This document shows positions 25,419 to 35,206 of a stretch of DNA of 64,000 nt, one piece after another. Under the pieces are notes generated by a model. That model saw only the letters and a list, made by a program, of their open reading frames with translations. It was not told the origin of the DNA and did no database searches. The stretch is from Agriotes lineatus (Eukaryota > Arthropoda > Insecta > Coleoptera > Elateridae). A program made the translations under genes and the position numbers. Position 1 is the first letter of the stretch, and every line of letters begins with the position of its first letter. The stretch lies in assembly GCA_940337035.1 (NCBI GenBank), contig OW679203.1, forward strand, positions 30,141,495 through 30,205,494, given 5' to 3'.

Positions 25419-25552
25419 ATGAAATTTAATTGTAGACCTTACATAAATACCAACTCCACCTCCTATTGCTTCACGGTCTAGGAGGTGGAGTTGGTATTTA
25501 TGTAAGGTCTACAATTAAATTTCATGTAGACCTTACATAAATACCAACTCCA
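25418..25552. repeat. Palindromic triplication at 5' end of nested non-LTR element
   Basis: The 46 bp at 25418-25463 recur as an exact inverted copy at 25481-25526, across a 17-bp spacer. A 26-bp piece (25527-25552, starting TAGACCTTACATAAATACCA) then repeats the first orientation and matches 25433-25458. The three copies alternate direct, inverted, direct and end at the BEL junction. The layout suggests template switching or a twin-priming-like event during insertion. Confidence 0.85.
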
Positions 25553-25558
25553 ACGATG

Positions 25559-26640
25559 TTCAATCGTTGCTCCAAGTAGAAAAGGACTGCAACTCACACC
25601 AAATACTACCCTTCTATGACGAAATATTTTTTCATTCCCATCCGAATCTATCCACAAAAATCGGAGAAAATCACTATCAGCTTCGTGTAGACCAATCTGA
25701 AAAAATGCTTTGCGAATGTCTGATATTATCCCAATCTTTTCTTTTCTGAATTTCTGCAATAAGGACGGTATCAACTCTATAAGATTTGCACCTTTTTCTA
25801 AGCAAAAATTCAGTGAAGGTTTGTCTTTTTCTCTTGCGGAAGCGTCGAAAACGGGTCTAATTTTAGTTGTACTGTTCTCTTTTATAATTGGTCTATGTGG
25901 TAAGTAATGGACATGACTTGGTAGGTCAAAAGACGTTACTTCTTCTATAATACCCTCTCGTAGCCATTCATCAAAAACATCATTGTATGTCCCACAAACA
26001 TTTTCAGTTCGCAATTTTTTCAAGGTTGATGTCAACCTTTTCTTAGCAAGAGCATAATTATCAGGAATGGGTGGATGCCCTTCTAACCACGGCATTCTCA
26101 CCTCATATCGACCTTCTATATCGGTGGTGATAGTCCGAAGAAAAAGTTCTTTTGCTGCTTTCTCCATTTCCTCCCGAGATCTTTTTTCTGCAGGTTCGCT
26201 GATCCCCAGAACATCAAGTTCCCACAAGTCTGCTATGTTAGCATTCTTCACGAAAAGTGACAATGCTGTCATTGCAATATTGGAACTGTGATCATAACTA
26301 GGTATCTTCCCCATCAGAGTCCAACCCAGTAGTGTTTGAACAGCAACCAGACCACACTTCAAAATATACCTTCTCCCTGTGTACAGTTTTCCTGCTACAT
26401 CAGCGCCTATGAGAAGTTCGATTGGAGCAGAATCATGCACATCACTCAAACGAATATTTTTCTCTTGAAGTTCTTCCATCCAACATCCATGGAAGATAGG
26501 ACCAATTTCATTGCAAATTACATTTTGATCGAGTACTTCGAATGAACAACTGTATTTGCCTAATCCCGATTTTAACCTTATATCATAGCAATTGTGAAAT
26601 TGCTCAGGTGTATTCGATCCTCCAAACAAAGAATGAACGT
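25559..26640 (-). pseudogene. BEL/Pao protease C-terminal part and RT first half
   Basis: The first part contains IELLIGADVAGKLYTGR and QTLLGWTLMGK, the conserved C-terminal part of BEL aspartic proteases (DUF1758 type). The RT half follows, with IRPVFDASAREKDKPSLN, DIRKAFFQIGL (motif A, Asp present) and FGVSCSPFLLGATIEH. The frame closes with stops just right of 26640. The expected DTG/DSG protease active site is not found between this segment and the zinc-knuckle segment, so that part seems to have been deleted. The nested non-LTR element cuts the frame at 25554. Confidence 0.85.
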
Positions 26641-27206
26641 ATTAAACGAACTCCATGCTCACTGATCATTTTCACCTGCAAAGTCTGCAGAAACACATGA
26701 GTGTTTGTATAGTTTGCCAACGATTGTTCGACTGACAAATTTTCAGTCTTACGTGTATCAACTTTAGATGATTTTTGTTTCGGGAAACTTCTGTTCGTTG
26801 GCAGTTCTGGACACATCAAAGCTACATGCGGCTTGCTACATAAAATGCACTTCAAGCGCTCATGACATTTCCTTGTTTGATGTCCGGTCTTCAAACATCT
26901 GAAACACGCCTTTTTCTCGATGGAAATATTTCTCTTCTGTTCCAAAGAGAAATTATGAGCCTTGAAACAATTTTCGCTTCCATGTCTACCCTCACAGAAT
27001 ATACATTTAGCAAAATCGCAATTAATCAACCCTGCAGCAGTTGGTATGGGGATTTTCCTTGATACCTGCTTGTTTGACTTTTTATGTCGATTCTCTCCTG
27101 GAGTCAGGTCGAAACCTTCTGCAGCCAAAGAAATGCGTTCTTCATTCTCGACCTCTGACTTCAAGAATCGGGAATTGAAGAAGAAAAGTGCGGGGATCGT
27201 TGCCAA
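26604..27206 (-). pseudogene. BEL/Pao Gag zinc knuckles and start of protease
   Basis: Three knuckle-like Cys/His clusters are visible: CIFCEGRHGSENC, CFRCLKTGHQTRKC (C-x2-C-x4-H-x4-C) and CILCSKPHVALMC. They bind RNA in the Gag nucleocapsid region. A basic linker precedes VFLQTLQVKM, the usual lead-in to the protease. Where the active-site Asp would follow, the sequence instead reads RLIRSFFVWR and stops. The segment is one base out of frame with the upstream Gag segment. Confidence 0.85.
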
Positions 27207-28030
27207 ACACGTAATAAATCTTCAGGGAGGCAGGATTCAATCAAAGGAAATAACATAGCTGAACAATTATCATTTTTAACACCTAGCGATTCCAGAGCTC
27301 TTAACTGTGTTTCGAGATTGCCATACAAAGTTGAAAGTGTATTCTTCTCGTTCGACATGGCGTTATTGATAACAAGTTTCAAAAGTTCCCTGACATATAC
27401 CTCTATTTGTAAGTCTTTTCTTCCAAAACGGGAAGTCAAGCTGTCAATTACCTTTTCATAATTCTCAGCAATAGGGAGAAAACTTTCGACCAACTGCCTG
27501 GCTCTGCTGTTGTCTGACGTTGCTTGTATTAGATACTGAAACTTGTCAGATGTGTCTATATTCGGATCATCATTAATTTTCTTAAATTGACCCCAAAAGG
27601 AAAGCCAGTCGCGTATTTCACCGCTAAACTTTTTAAATTCTATGGTAGGCAACTTGAACTTACGCCTACCTGTGGTTGTTGCAGTGGAAGCACCAGCTCC
27701 GGAAGAGCGAACATCATCATCAAGGACTGTTACCTCTTGCTTTTTACGATAATTTTCGTAGGTAAACCTCAGACCGATTAATTTTCTCTCATACCCTTCG
27801 CATAATTCCATTTCTAACATCAAATCGTGCTCACTTACGTCTTCTTGCAAAAGAAATTCGTAGATTTCTCTGTTGGCTATCAACAAGTTCTCTTGTTTCT
27901 GCAATAAAACCTCCCAAACGACGTGTACTTGTTGTGGAGCTGCCTCGGTAGATAACAGTTTTTCAAGTTCATTTGCACTTTTCGTAAAAGCGGCACGAAG
28001 AACTTTACGATGCTTCTTCTGTTGGTCCAT
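27161..28030 (-). pseudogene. BEL/Pao Gag N-terminal region (DUF1759-like)
   Basis: From the first ATG at 28030, MDQQKKHRKVLRAAFTKS opens a Gag-like protein. It has a charged helical N-terminus and then LPTIEFKKFSGEIRDWLSFW, the hallmark of the DUF1759 Gag region. RALESLGV and LPEDLLRVWQR follow. The ATG lies about 130 bp inside the 5' LTR, a normal leader length. The frame is lost by one base near 27180, where the homologous sequence continues in the zinc-knuckle segment. Confidence 0.85.
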
Positions 28031-28144
28031 CGCGCACGACAATAACCCGGTTCAAAACCTGTCTGTTAATAAAAACGACAAAAGTTTTATCTGCGCTATA
28101 TTACAAGACCACACACAAGAGTTTTAATTACTGTTTCACCAATG

Positions 28145-28161
28145 TGCTGTCATTGTCGCCA
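28145..28161 (-). promoter_or_regulatory. Primer-binding site of BEL/Pao element
   Basis: Three bases after the 5' LTR the minus strand reads TGGCGACAATGACAGCA. The TGG start and position fit a tRNA primer-binding site. From memory it resembles the tRNA-Arg type used by 412/mdg1 elements, with a couple of mismatches. Confidence 0.6.
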
Positions 28162-28317
28162 AAATGTTGTGCCCCGAATGAAACGCTACCAGCAGAACAT
28201 CAGGACACCAGGTTCTTCAAATAGAGAGTACAGTGGCGTAACTAAGATTTTGCTCTGGGGGGTGTTCTGGGAGAGTGATCAACCTTACAATAAGAATTAA
28301 AAAAAAATGAGTGTACT

Positions 28318-29905
28318 GTAAAGTATAGTAGATTTTATTTCTACAGGACTTGCAGTAGGCCTTGATTTAACTTCTTGGCAGTATAGACCACCTAGTTACA
28401 CTTAAGAATTTATTTTTTGCTTATTATTTGCTTATTAACCAAAATAAGTCAGAAATAATTATTTGTTAAATAAATAACAACTTAGCTTTGTAATGCAGCA
28501 TACCGTATGAATGATGCATTTAATTTAAATAATATTCAGATATCTAATGTATATCATGTGATGTAACAGTTGTATGTTTTAAATAGTGGGGTTGTAAGGG
28601 CAACCAGACAGAGGGTTGTTTATATTTAGTAGTACTAAAATAACTTGAATTGATAATCTACGAGAAATAGTCAGGTTAAGGGTTAAATTCCCATTAATTG
28701 TGAAGAATAATAATAATTGATGATTTGATACGTAGTAGCAATATACTATTCTCTACGATCAAATTTGACTTTAAGTCACAAATATTATACAAATATAAAA
28801 TTCGAGACTGTTTGATTCCATTTAACGTGGTATATTACTACGAAGCCAATAAAACCAGTGAAAGCTAGTGTTATGGTATGCTTTTGAACTGTCTATCCAC
28901 ATAATAGAGGTTTGAAAGAGCTACAACGAGCTTTGATTTGGCCGGGAACAACCCAGGCAGGTGTTTTCTGACTAGAATTTATCCAGTTAGAAGCTGAGGT
29001 ACATTCAGGTACAACAGAGACAATCAGAAGGTTAGTGCCCATTTCTTACGAAATATTAAGAAGTTATACAGCAAGTTTGGTGCGGCAAATCATTAAGATA
29101 ATTGTAATTCTATTTAGAAATTAATTTAGATTTATTTTTCTAAAATTAATAGTGATTCGAGTACTCGACGTTTTTCGACAATTCTATTTTGAAATTTACT
29201 TCTTGGAATTAGGTTATTTTTAGAATTTTCATATAAATCACGTTTGGACATATTTAATATTCGATTAAATTGTTTTTGACAATTTGTATTTTATTTTGTA
29301 ATGTCAGATCAAACTTCTATGTGCTACTAACAAACTGAAGTACCTGAAACGTGTATTTGATGCATAAAGTCAAATAGTTATTATATTGTAAAAGTAATTC
29401 AGTCTTTAACTGCAAGATAAAGTTGTTAGTTGAAGATTAACCCATTCAGCTGGGATTTATAAGTCCCATTGCTTGTAAAACTGACTAGTCGAGGTTTCAA
29501 AAACAATAATCCCATGACATAATTTTAAATGTCAAATTGATTTATGAGATACGTCAATTACTAGTCATTACATTAAGAAGTAGGGTAAGTACATAAGTGA
29601 GCTATACCTGATAGTGCTTCTTTTTGATAATTATAAAAAGGGTATATTTAATTTAATATGTAATAGTGCTCCAAAAAGAAAGCTATTACATTTTGACTTA
29701 CACTTTGGGGTTTGATATTAATTGTAACACCGCGAGAAAGAGTTATATTACAGCTTGCTTGCAAAACAAAATTCGAAGATAATGCATGTCTTGGCAAGAA
29801 CTCTATAACCTATGAAAATGTTAAATGATATTTTGACTGTAGAAAATTAGTTAAATGACGGCCTACTGCAAGTCCTTTAGAAATGAAAGCAACTATACTG
29901 TTTAT
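28318..29905. repeat. Inner inverted repeat within the hAT element
   Basis: About 58 bp at 28318-28376 and at 29848-29905 are inverted copies, with shared core AGGACTTGCAGTAGGCC and flanking ATTTCTA and ATTTAACT. They enclose the AT-rich non-coding part. This could be a second transposon nested in the hAT, or a rearrangement of the hAT itself. Confidence 0.6.
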
Positions 29906-29941
29906 TTATAAACAATAAAGTCATTACAATTGCAATACAAC

Positions 29942-30265
29942 TTATAGTAGTAATTCAAGTTCTCTTGGATTTTTTTTTGCTAACTCGTTTATAATTTCAT
30001 CTACGTTCACCTGCAGTTCTCTGTGAATGGAGAGCATTGCCAATCCATTCAGCCTATATTGCGCTGTTGTATTTTGGAGGTAAGACTTAATTATTTTTAA
30101 GGTGGAGAATGATCTTTCAGCTGTTGCAGTTGACACAGGAATCGTTGAAAGAATTTGCAACAACTTGAATATGCTTGGAGACATGTCCTTATTGCACGTA
30201 GCTAGCACATCCATTGCTGTCTTATATAGAAGATTTTGTACATTTTGGAAATTTGAACTCAGCAA
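29942..30265 (-). pseudogene. hAT transposase C-terminal dimerisation domain
   Basis: The 107-residue open segment contains ILSTIPVSTATAERSFSTLK and IKSYLQNTTAQYRLNGLAML, then a short acidic tail ending NPRELELLL. This is the hAT family dimerisation domain. The A-ERSFS-LK motif is well preserved and the frame is open, so it may have decayed only recently. The catalytic and zinc-finger parts are absent, so it is a fragment. It is the same family type as the remnant at 14650-15082. Confidence 0.85.
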
Positions 30266-30649
30266 TCACGTCCGAAGGAGGTTCGTTGAGATCGGATTTT
30301 AAAAATGGTCGAGTCCGAACTCCGAATGTAATAATTGATATTCAATTATTATACCTAAAATGTAATTTTAGATTTTTTTGTTTAAGACGAATTTTAGTTA
30401 TTCCTGAAGGCTCTGGGGGGTGTTCCAACACCCATATCACCCCCCATAGTTACGCCACTGAGAGAGTACATACACTTACTCGGTGCAAACTTTATTTAAT
30501 ATATACTTTGTTGAAACAATACACACCAAGTGCACAATTGACGTTTTAAGTTATAATTTTGACATTAACATATTTTTCTAAAAAATCCTATAGTCCATGA
30601 CTGAAATTACAAACATAAAAAATACATGTCTCCAACAGTTGCCCTGTAT

Positions 30650-31426
30650 ATACACGACGTCCCCGGCTTGGGTTACAAAGAGGGAAAAAGAGTTTATTTT
30701 TGACTTCTAAAAAAAACACTTTATAAAAAACCCTGCTTGTTCTCAAACTAAAAATGCACTTTCCAAAATTGAAATATCCCCTTTCTTATACGGGAAGATT
30801 CGAAAATATGAAAATGGCTCAAGAATGAAGTAGCCTTATTTTTCAAAATATACAATAATGTTAATTGGAAATATTTGTTACAACATTTCTATTAAAATTA
30901 TAATTGTTTTGAATTGCTATTGATGTTTGGCTCGCGTATTATTAGTTATTTTGACATACCTGTGTTTTTGTTGACACAAATATGAGATTTTTAGCATCAA
31001 CTTCGGGTCACATAAATTTCAGGATAAGTAAACGAAACTGAAATTTGACATACACTCTTATCGTATCCGTCAATAAATTATCTTTGAAGTATCACGTTTG
31101 GTAATTCTCAGGGTAGTGGAAGAATAAAAAACCAGTGAAAATTGTTTTTTAGAGCAGGTGGCTGTGACATTATATTTGACACCTACTTTTAATTCTAAGC
31201 AACTTTTTCAAATAACATTATTGTATATTTTGAAAAATAAGGGTGCTTTATTGTTGAGCCATTTTCATATTTTCGAACCTCCCCCGTATACGAAAGAGGA
31301 TATTTAAATTTTGGCTGCATTTTTAGTTTGAGAACAAACAGGGTGTTTTATAAGGAGCGATTTTTTGGGAACTCAAAAATAAACTTTTTTTCCCTCTTTG
31401 TAACCCAATCCGGGGAGATACTGTAT
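30650..31426. mobile_element. Foldback MITE with about 210-bp arms
   Basis: The left arm (about 30650-30860) and right arm (31216-31426) are inverted copies. Shared blocks include TTGGGTTACAAAGAGGGAAA, GTTCTCAAACTAAAAATGCA and TATTTTTCAAAATATACAAT. About 355 bp of AT-rich loop separates them. No coding capacity is seen. The BEL element inserted a few bases left of this MITE's outer end. The exact termini and target duplication are unclear. Confidence 0.8.
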
Positions 31427-31935
31427 TTTACCGACATTTTCAGGGTTTCATGCCAGAAAGGCATATAATCAGCATACAAAATATCATCATCCATCAAATA
31501 GTTTTTGAGTTACACCGGCTACACACAGACAATCATACGGAATTAAGAACACTTGTTTCTGAGCAGCTAGGGACTCCGAAACGGGAAGATCTTAAGAAAT
31601 CTCCCAAGTAATTTTTTCGCCATTACAATACTTCCTTCGTCTTTAGACGAGAAAAGTAAAAACAAAGATCACAGTTGTCAAAACCATCTTTAAACCTATA
31701 TTAATATACCAACGCGAAAAGAGGGTAATGTCGAAGGTAATAAAAAGCAAAATATAATTATTATTATTTTATTATTATTATTATAAGCATATCATGGTCC
31801 TCTCCGTAATGTTCTCTCGTCGCAAGGAATAAAATTTATATTTATCTCTAGAATATATTGCTTCGCAGTTGGTCTTTCGCTTCCCGTTACTGAGCGCAAA
31901 AAATTTAGTGAAATATTTCTGCTACAAAAGTTCAT
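31427..31935. other. Non-coding spacer with ATT microsatellite
   Basis: An interrupted ATT run at about 31757-31787 may be the tail of an unrecognised retroposon. The stretch GTGTAACTCAAAAACTATT (minus strand near 31520) resembles phrases common in insect repeats. No gene is seen before the protease stop codon at 31936. Confidence 0.4.
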
Positions 31936-32255
31936 CTACCGTTTTCGTACTGAAACGATATTTACGATCCATTCAACATATTCAGACACTCTAGTGTATA
32001 CCGCAGGATAATCGGGACGGGCGCACCCTGCATCCCACGAAACGATCCCTTCCTGGAACCATTGGGGAACTGGTGATCTGGAGTCTTGGTAGAATCGCAT
32101 AAGAGGCCCCCCTGGCAATCCTTTGCAGGCATCTTTGCCTTTTTCACCACCAGCGCATAACTGACTAGAAGTGAGGGTCTTGTTGAGTTTATCCATACAA
32201 GTTTTCTTGGACCGTAGCGGTATTTCTACTTTTAACTTAATGTCTGAAGCATCCT
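31936..32255 (-). CDS. CLIP protease A, last exon; active-site Ser lost
   Basis: This is the C-terminal exon of a trypsin-fold (S1) protease. The acceptor is CTTTCGCAG at 32256-32264, and the exon runs to a stop at 31936. It contains TSSQLCAGGEKGKDACKGLPGGPLMR, then GIVSWDAGC and PAVYTRVSEYVEWI. The canonical active-site GDSGGPL reads GLPGGPL, so the catalytic Ser is Pro and the preceding Asp is Leu. Reading frame and flanking cysteines are kept. The product would be a serine protease homologue without peptidase activity, or the gene may be decaying. In paralogue B the motif is intact. Confidence 0.82.
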
Positions 32256-32306
32256 CTGCGAAAGAGAAACGATTTTAATCAGGACAAAAAAGGTGACGCA
32301 TATTAC

Positions 32307-32402
32307 CGTCTGCTGACGTCCACCATCCCGCAACTGTCATCCGCGTTAAAATATTTGGTTTGGCAGATTCTGGATTAGGCAAACAAATTGGTCTGATATA
32401 GT
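32307..32402 (-). CDS. CLIP protease A, third exon
   Basis: The 96-bp exon lies between acceptor CTTTTTTAG and donor GTAATA. It encodes DYIRPICLPNPESAKPN and then MTVAGWWTSAD. The usual motif is VAGWG, so a Trp replaces the Gly. Splice phases match both neighbours: the preceding exon ends with G to complete the Asp codon, and this one ends with G completed by AG of the last exon. The copy B exon at 46259-46354 is the same length. Confidence 0.8.
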
Positions 32403-32455
32403 CTAAAAAAGATGTAAATCACATTAATCCATACATATTAAAGGCCATAGAGTAC

Positions 32456-32649
32456 CTGTATAAGTAATGTCCTTTGCTAATAGCAGCAGCCCTATATCAT
32501 TTTCCTTATTACGGTAACTAAAACACGGATGCAGAATTTCTTCTTCAATATTGAATTTTTGAACAGGATCACCGCATATACGCTCTGTTCCATAAATTTC
32601 GCAGTCGGGGTCTGTAGAAATTCTCCATTCCCCCAGCCATACACTTATG
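32456..32649 (-). CDS. CLIP protease A, second visible exon with catalytic Asp
   Basis: The acceptor is GTTTCAG and the donor CAG|GTACTC. The exon encodes ISVWLGEWRISTDPDCE and, later, NDIGLLLLAKDITYT. This is the LGEW-DPDC region of CLIP-domain proteases and the strand bearing the catalytic Asp (NDI). Phase 2 entry fits the CLIP exon, which ends LE-CT with C added here to give Leu. Two extra Cys (ICGDP, HPCF) are present. The exon is 3 bp shorter than its B counterpart. Confidence 0.8.
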
Positions 32650-33100
32650 CTGAAACCAAACAAACCTTAGATGACCGGGAAACCAAAAATCCCGTAGTGG
32701 GTACAGCAAGGTAAGGTAAGGAACAGAGTTTCTAGCGCATAAGATGTTACTACGCAGATACTTCAGCTCTGCGCATTCCATTTGCACACATCTCGGTTGA
32801 TCAATGCACAGTGCGGCCTATTTGCGTTTTTGTGATGTCGCACCTGTCTATGTCTGTTATCTAATGTGCGATTGGACAGCGTTATTGTTGAGGTAGAAGA
32901 ACTCAACGGTACGTCGCGTCGGTTTTATCACCAGTGCGTGTCAGGTAGCAAAACAGAAGAGTACGGAGTACGAGCTACATTGTATTGACCAAACTTTTTT
33001 GCAAAGGCAATGGATACATGTGGACGATAACTCAACATGTTACCTGCAGCAGAGGCAAAACCCTTCCACTACTGAAATAGACAAAAACGCAATATACAGA

Positions 33101-33496
33101 TTATCCGAAATCAGTTTTGAACATAGGAAATTAATGAGTGCGACAAGGAAGGCATAACAAAATGAGTAGCATGACAAAGATAGAATGTAATCATGGCTAG
33201 GTACATTATTAAACTAAAATTAAGTCAATGAAACAAACAAACACTATATTTTATCTGACATTAGGAGTATAAAGTAAGGTTTAAATAATGAAACAGTAGT
33301 ATATTTAAACCTCTCTTTATACTTTTAATGAGAGATAAAATATTTGACAGAAGTGTTTGTTTGTTTAATTGACTTAATTTTAGTTTAAAAATTTACCTAG
33401 CCATGATTACATTCTATCTTTGTCATGCGACTCATTTTGTTTATGTCTTCCTTGTCGCACTCATTAATTTCCTATGTTCAAAACGGATTTCGGACA
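33101..33496. mobile_element. Near-perfect foldback element, about 190-bp arms
   Basis: The left arm 33101-33294 and right arm about 33303-33496 are inverted copies with few mismatches, and share GAACATAGGAAATTAATGAG and AGATAGAATGTAATCATGGC. The loop is very short, so the whole 396 bp is essentially one palindrome. The corresponding place in copy B (near 47035-47130) lacks it, so it arrived or was lost after the duplication. Confidence 0.8.
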
Positions 33497-34356
33497 ACTC
33501 AACAATCTCAATTGAGTCTGTTGGGGTGTTTGTAAATTTCCATTATCATGCGAATATTCCTGCTAAAGGGAAGAATCGGGATTTGCAGATAATGGAAGTT
33601 TCATTGAAACGCGTTGGTGTTCGTCGATTAATATTGATAAGATCAGACTTGAGGCAAAACTGGTGTTCAAATACATGGGATTTTCCTGAACGTTGCTTGA
33701 CTTGGTAGGTATAAGGAAGCGCGACAATGACGGTTTTCCGAAGCTTGAGTGACTGTGGATGGATATGACGATAACCGTTGTCTTGAAGAGCTTTTTCTCC
33801 AACAGCATGAATATTATCGAATTAAGCTATGAAAATAGTATGTGGATAGAAGTCAGAGGTCAGAGTATTGGATGATGATGCGGAATCAATATAGTTTACA
33901 CTTTAGTGTTTTAGTGAAAGTTCATAGAAATTCAGTAGCTTGTGCAATAAATTTAGTTTGTCAAAAAAGTGTAAAAACTTTTAAAAAATACTGAAGTACT
34001 TAAGTACTTAAAGTGCTTCGAAATTATTTCAACTATAAACAAATAAGAAGAATTATTGCTAGATATAAACTACATTGATTCCTTAACTTTACGTAGAGTT
34101 CACTGTGGACGAGCCTACTATATACAGAATGCGGGTTGGCGAGGAATAAGTACATCCAAGAAAGGGAGAGAGGCGTTTGTGTCAGCATGGAAAAGTTGTC
34201 TGTTCTCTTTAAGAAGACAGATAAAGTGGTCAAATGATAAAAATATCGCCAACGTAGCAGAACCACACCTTGGGTTCAATCCTGAGGATTTTAGAGTAAA
34301 AAGTTGAAATATTCTATAACGGCATTGGCGACGACAAGAATAAAAGGCGAACGCGT

Positions 34357-35206
34357 TGTTACAGTATCAAACTGTTGTAACGACATTCACGAGTGAGTGA
34401 GTGCCAAACATGTCCGGGAAACGTCCACACTTACCCTGGAAATCGTACGAAACAGGCTTAAAGCCACGGCTCGAATACGCTCAGGGATATGGGCGTGGTC
34501 TTAGAAAGGGTACACCACAGGGCAAGTGTGACGGTAAGTATAGGATGTTACAAAATAAATGGGCGCCACAAGGTTTAATAGGGGATAACCCACGTTTAAC
34601 CGAACCTTGAAAGCCAAACGGGATAGAAATACTCAAGTACTAACTCTGGGAACAACCGCTCCCCAGGCCTCACCTTACATCGATCTTGACATAGGCACGG
34701 AATCACCCTGTAAATAAGCATGCACACATACCAGAGATAATGATAAGTCCAATGTAGTAAACAAATCTATTAGCCAAACCCCTGGCCGACAGTTACAATA
34801 GGGCCGAAATGGTCGGGGCACACAGTAATACACTTACAGTGGTATAAAGGGTTTACCCTAAAAAGACTAAATATAGGCCCAGCTGGGAACGCCTTATCTA
34901 ACATCGACACTTACATATGTACCGGTAAATTCAAGAATGCGCGCCCATTGCTTGAGGAAATGCTACCAGCAAATGTATTTAATTGAGTGCACAAAAGTGA
35001 AATGCAGCAGTAAACGCACAATGTTTTGGTTAAATGCGATTAGCAAAAATGTATTTAATTAAGTACACAGGAGTGAAATGCAACAATGAACGCACAATGC
35101 TCTGGTTAAATGCGATTAGCAAAGATATATTTAATTAAGTACACAAAAGTGAAGTGCAGCAATTGAACGCACCATGTTCTAGTTAAATGTTGTTACCACA
35201 ATCCCA
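34357..35206. mobile_element. Solo LTR, 850 bp, with 5-bp target duplication
   Basis: The block begins TGTTACAGTATCAAACTG and ends ACAATCCCA. It is flanked by a perfect 5-bp duplication CGCGT (34352-34356 and 35207-35211). TG...CA ends plus a 5-bp duplication identify an LTR left by recombination of a retrotransposon. It contains a TATA-like GGTATAAAGGG near 34850, an AATAAA near 34554 and a 76-bp tandem repeat near its right end. Its first 18-19 bases resemble the start of the 4.14-kb repeat unit at 47478. Confidence 0.75.
34968..35196. repeat. Three tandem copies of a 74-76-bp unit inside the solo LTR
   Basis: Units start at 34968, 35042 and 35118. Each reads AGCAAA..ATTTAATT(A/G)AGT, then ACACA..AGTGAA(A/G)TGCA, then ACGCAC(A/C)ATG and GGTTAAATG. 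They differ by several substitutions. Confidence 0.85.

Larger units (their letters stand above)
22551..25554 (-). mobile_element. Non-LTR retrotransposon (Jockey/CR1/L2 group), 5'-truncated, nested in BEL
   Basis: The element interrupts the BEL RT region and is flanked by a short duplication GATG (22547-22550 and 25555-25558). Its 3' end is a (TTA)n/(ATT)n tail at 22551-22576 as read on the minus strand. It encodes the end of an AP-type endonuclease, a reverse transcriptase and a C-terminal region without RNase H. The 5' end stops within the endonuclease and carries a palindromic rearrangement (25418-25552). Two frameshifts separate the three open segments. Exact clade needs phylogeny. Confidence 0.85.
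28231..30460 (-). mobile_element. hAT DNA transposon nested in BEL LTR
   Basis: The termini are CAGTGGCGTAACTA at 28231 and TAGTTACGCCACTG ending at 30460. They are flanked by a perfect 8-bp duplication AGAGAGTA (28223-28230 and 30461-30468). The second LTR shows the empty site. At 2230 bp it is longer than the left hAT but still lacks most of the transposase. Only a minus-strand C-terminal fragment is recognisable, and about 1.6 kb of AT-rich DNA (28380-29850) is non-coding. An inner inverted repeat is listed separately. Confidence 0.92.
28165..30637 (-). repeat. 5' LTR of BEL/Pao element, split by hAT insertion
   Basis: The LTR lies in two pieces, 28165-28230 and 30469-30637, with a hAT transposon and its duplicated 8 bp between them. 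Together they give 235 bp, the same as the intact 3' LTR. Confidence 0.92.
19456..30642 (-). mobile_element. BEL/Pao LTR retrotransposon, complete but inactive
   Basis: The element proper is 19461-30637 on the minus strand. Both LTRs are 235 bp once the hAT in the 5' LTR is discounted, and they run TGTTGG...CAACA. The flanking 5-bp duplication GTTGC is perfect (19456-19460 and 30638-30642). Gag, zinc knuckles, part of the protease, RT, RNase H and integrase follow in BEL/Pao order. Two later insertions split it: a non-LTR element in the RT region and a hAT in the 5' LTR. Several frameshifts, in-frame stops and a lost protease active site make it non-functional. The LTRs are very similar but not identical, so it is not a brand-new insertion. 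Confidence 0.92.
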
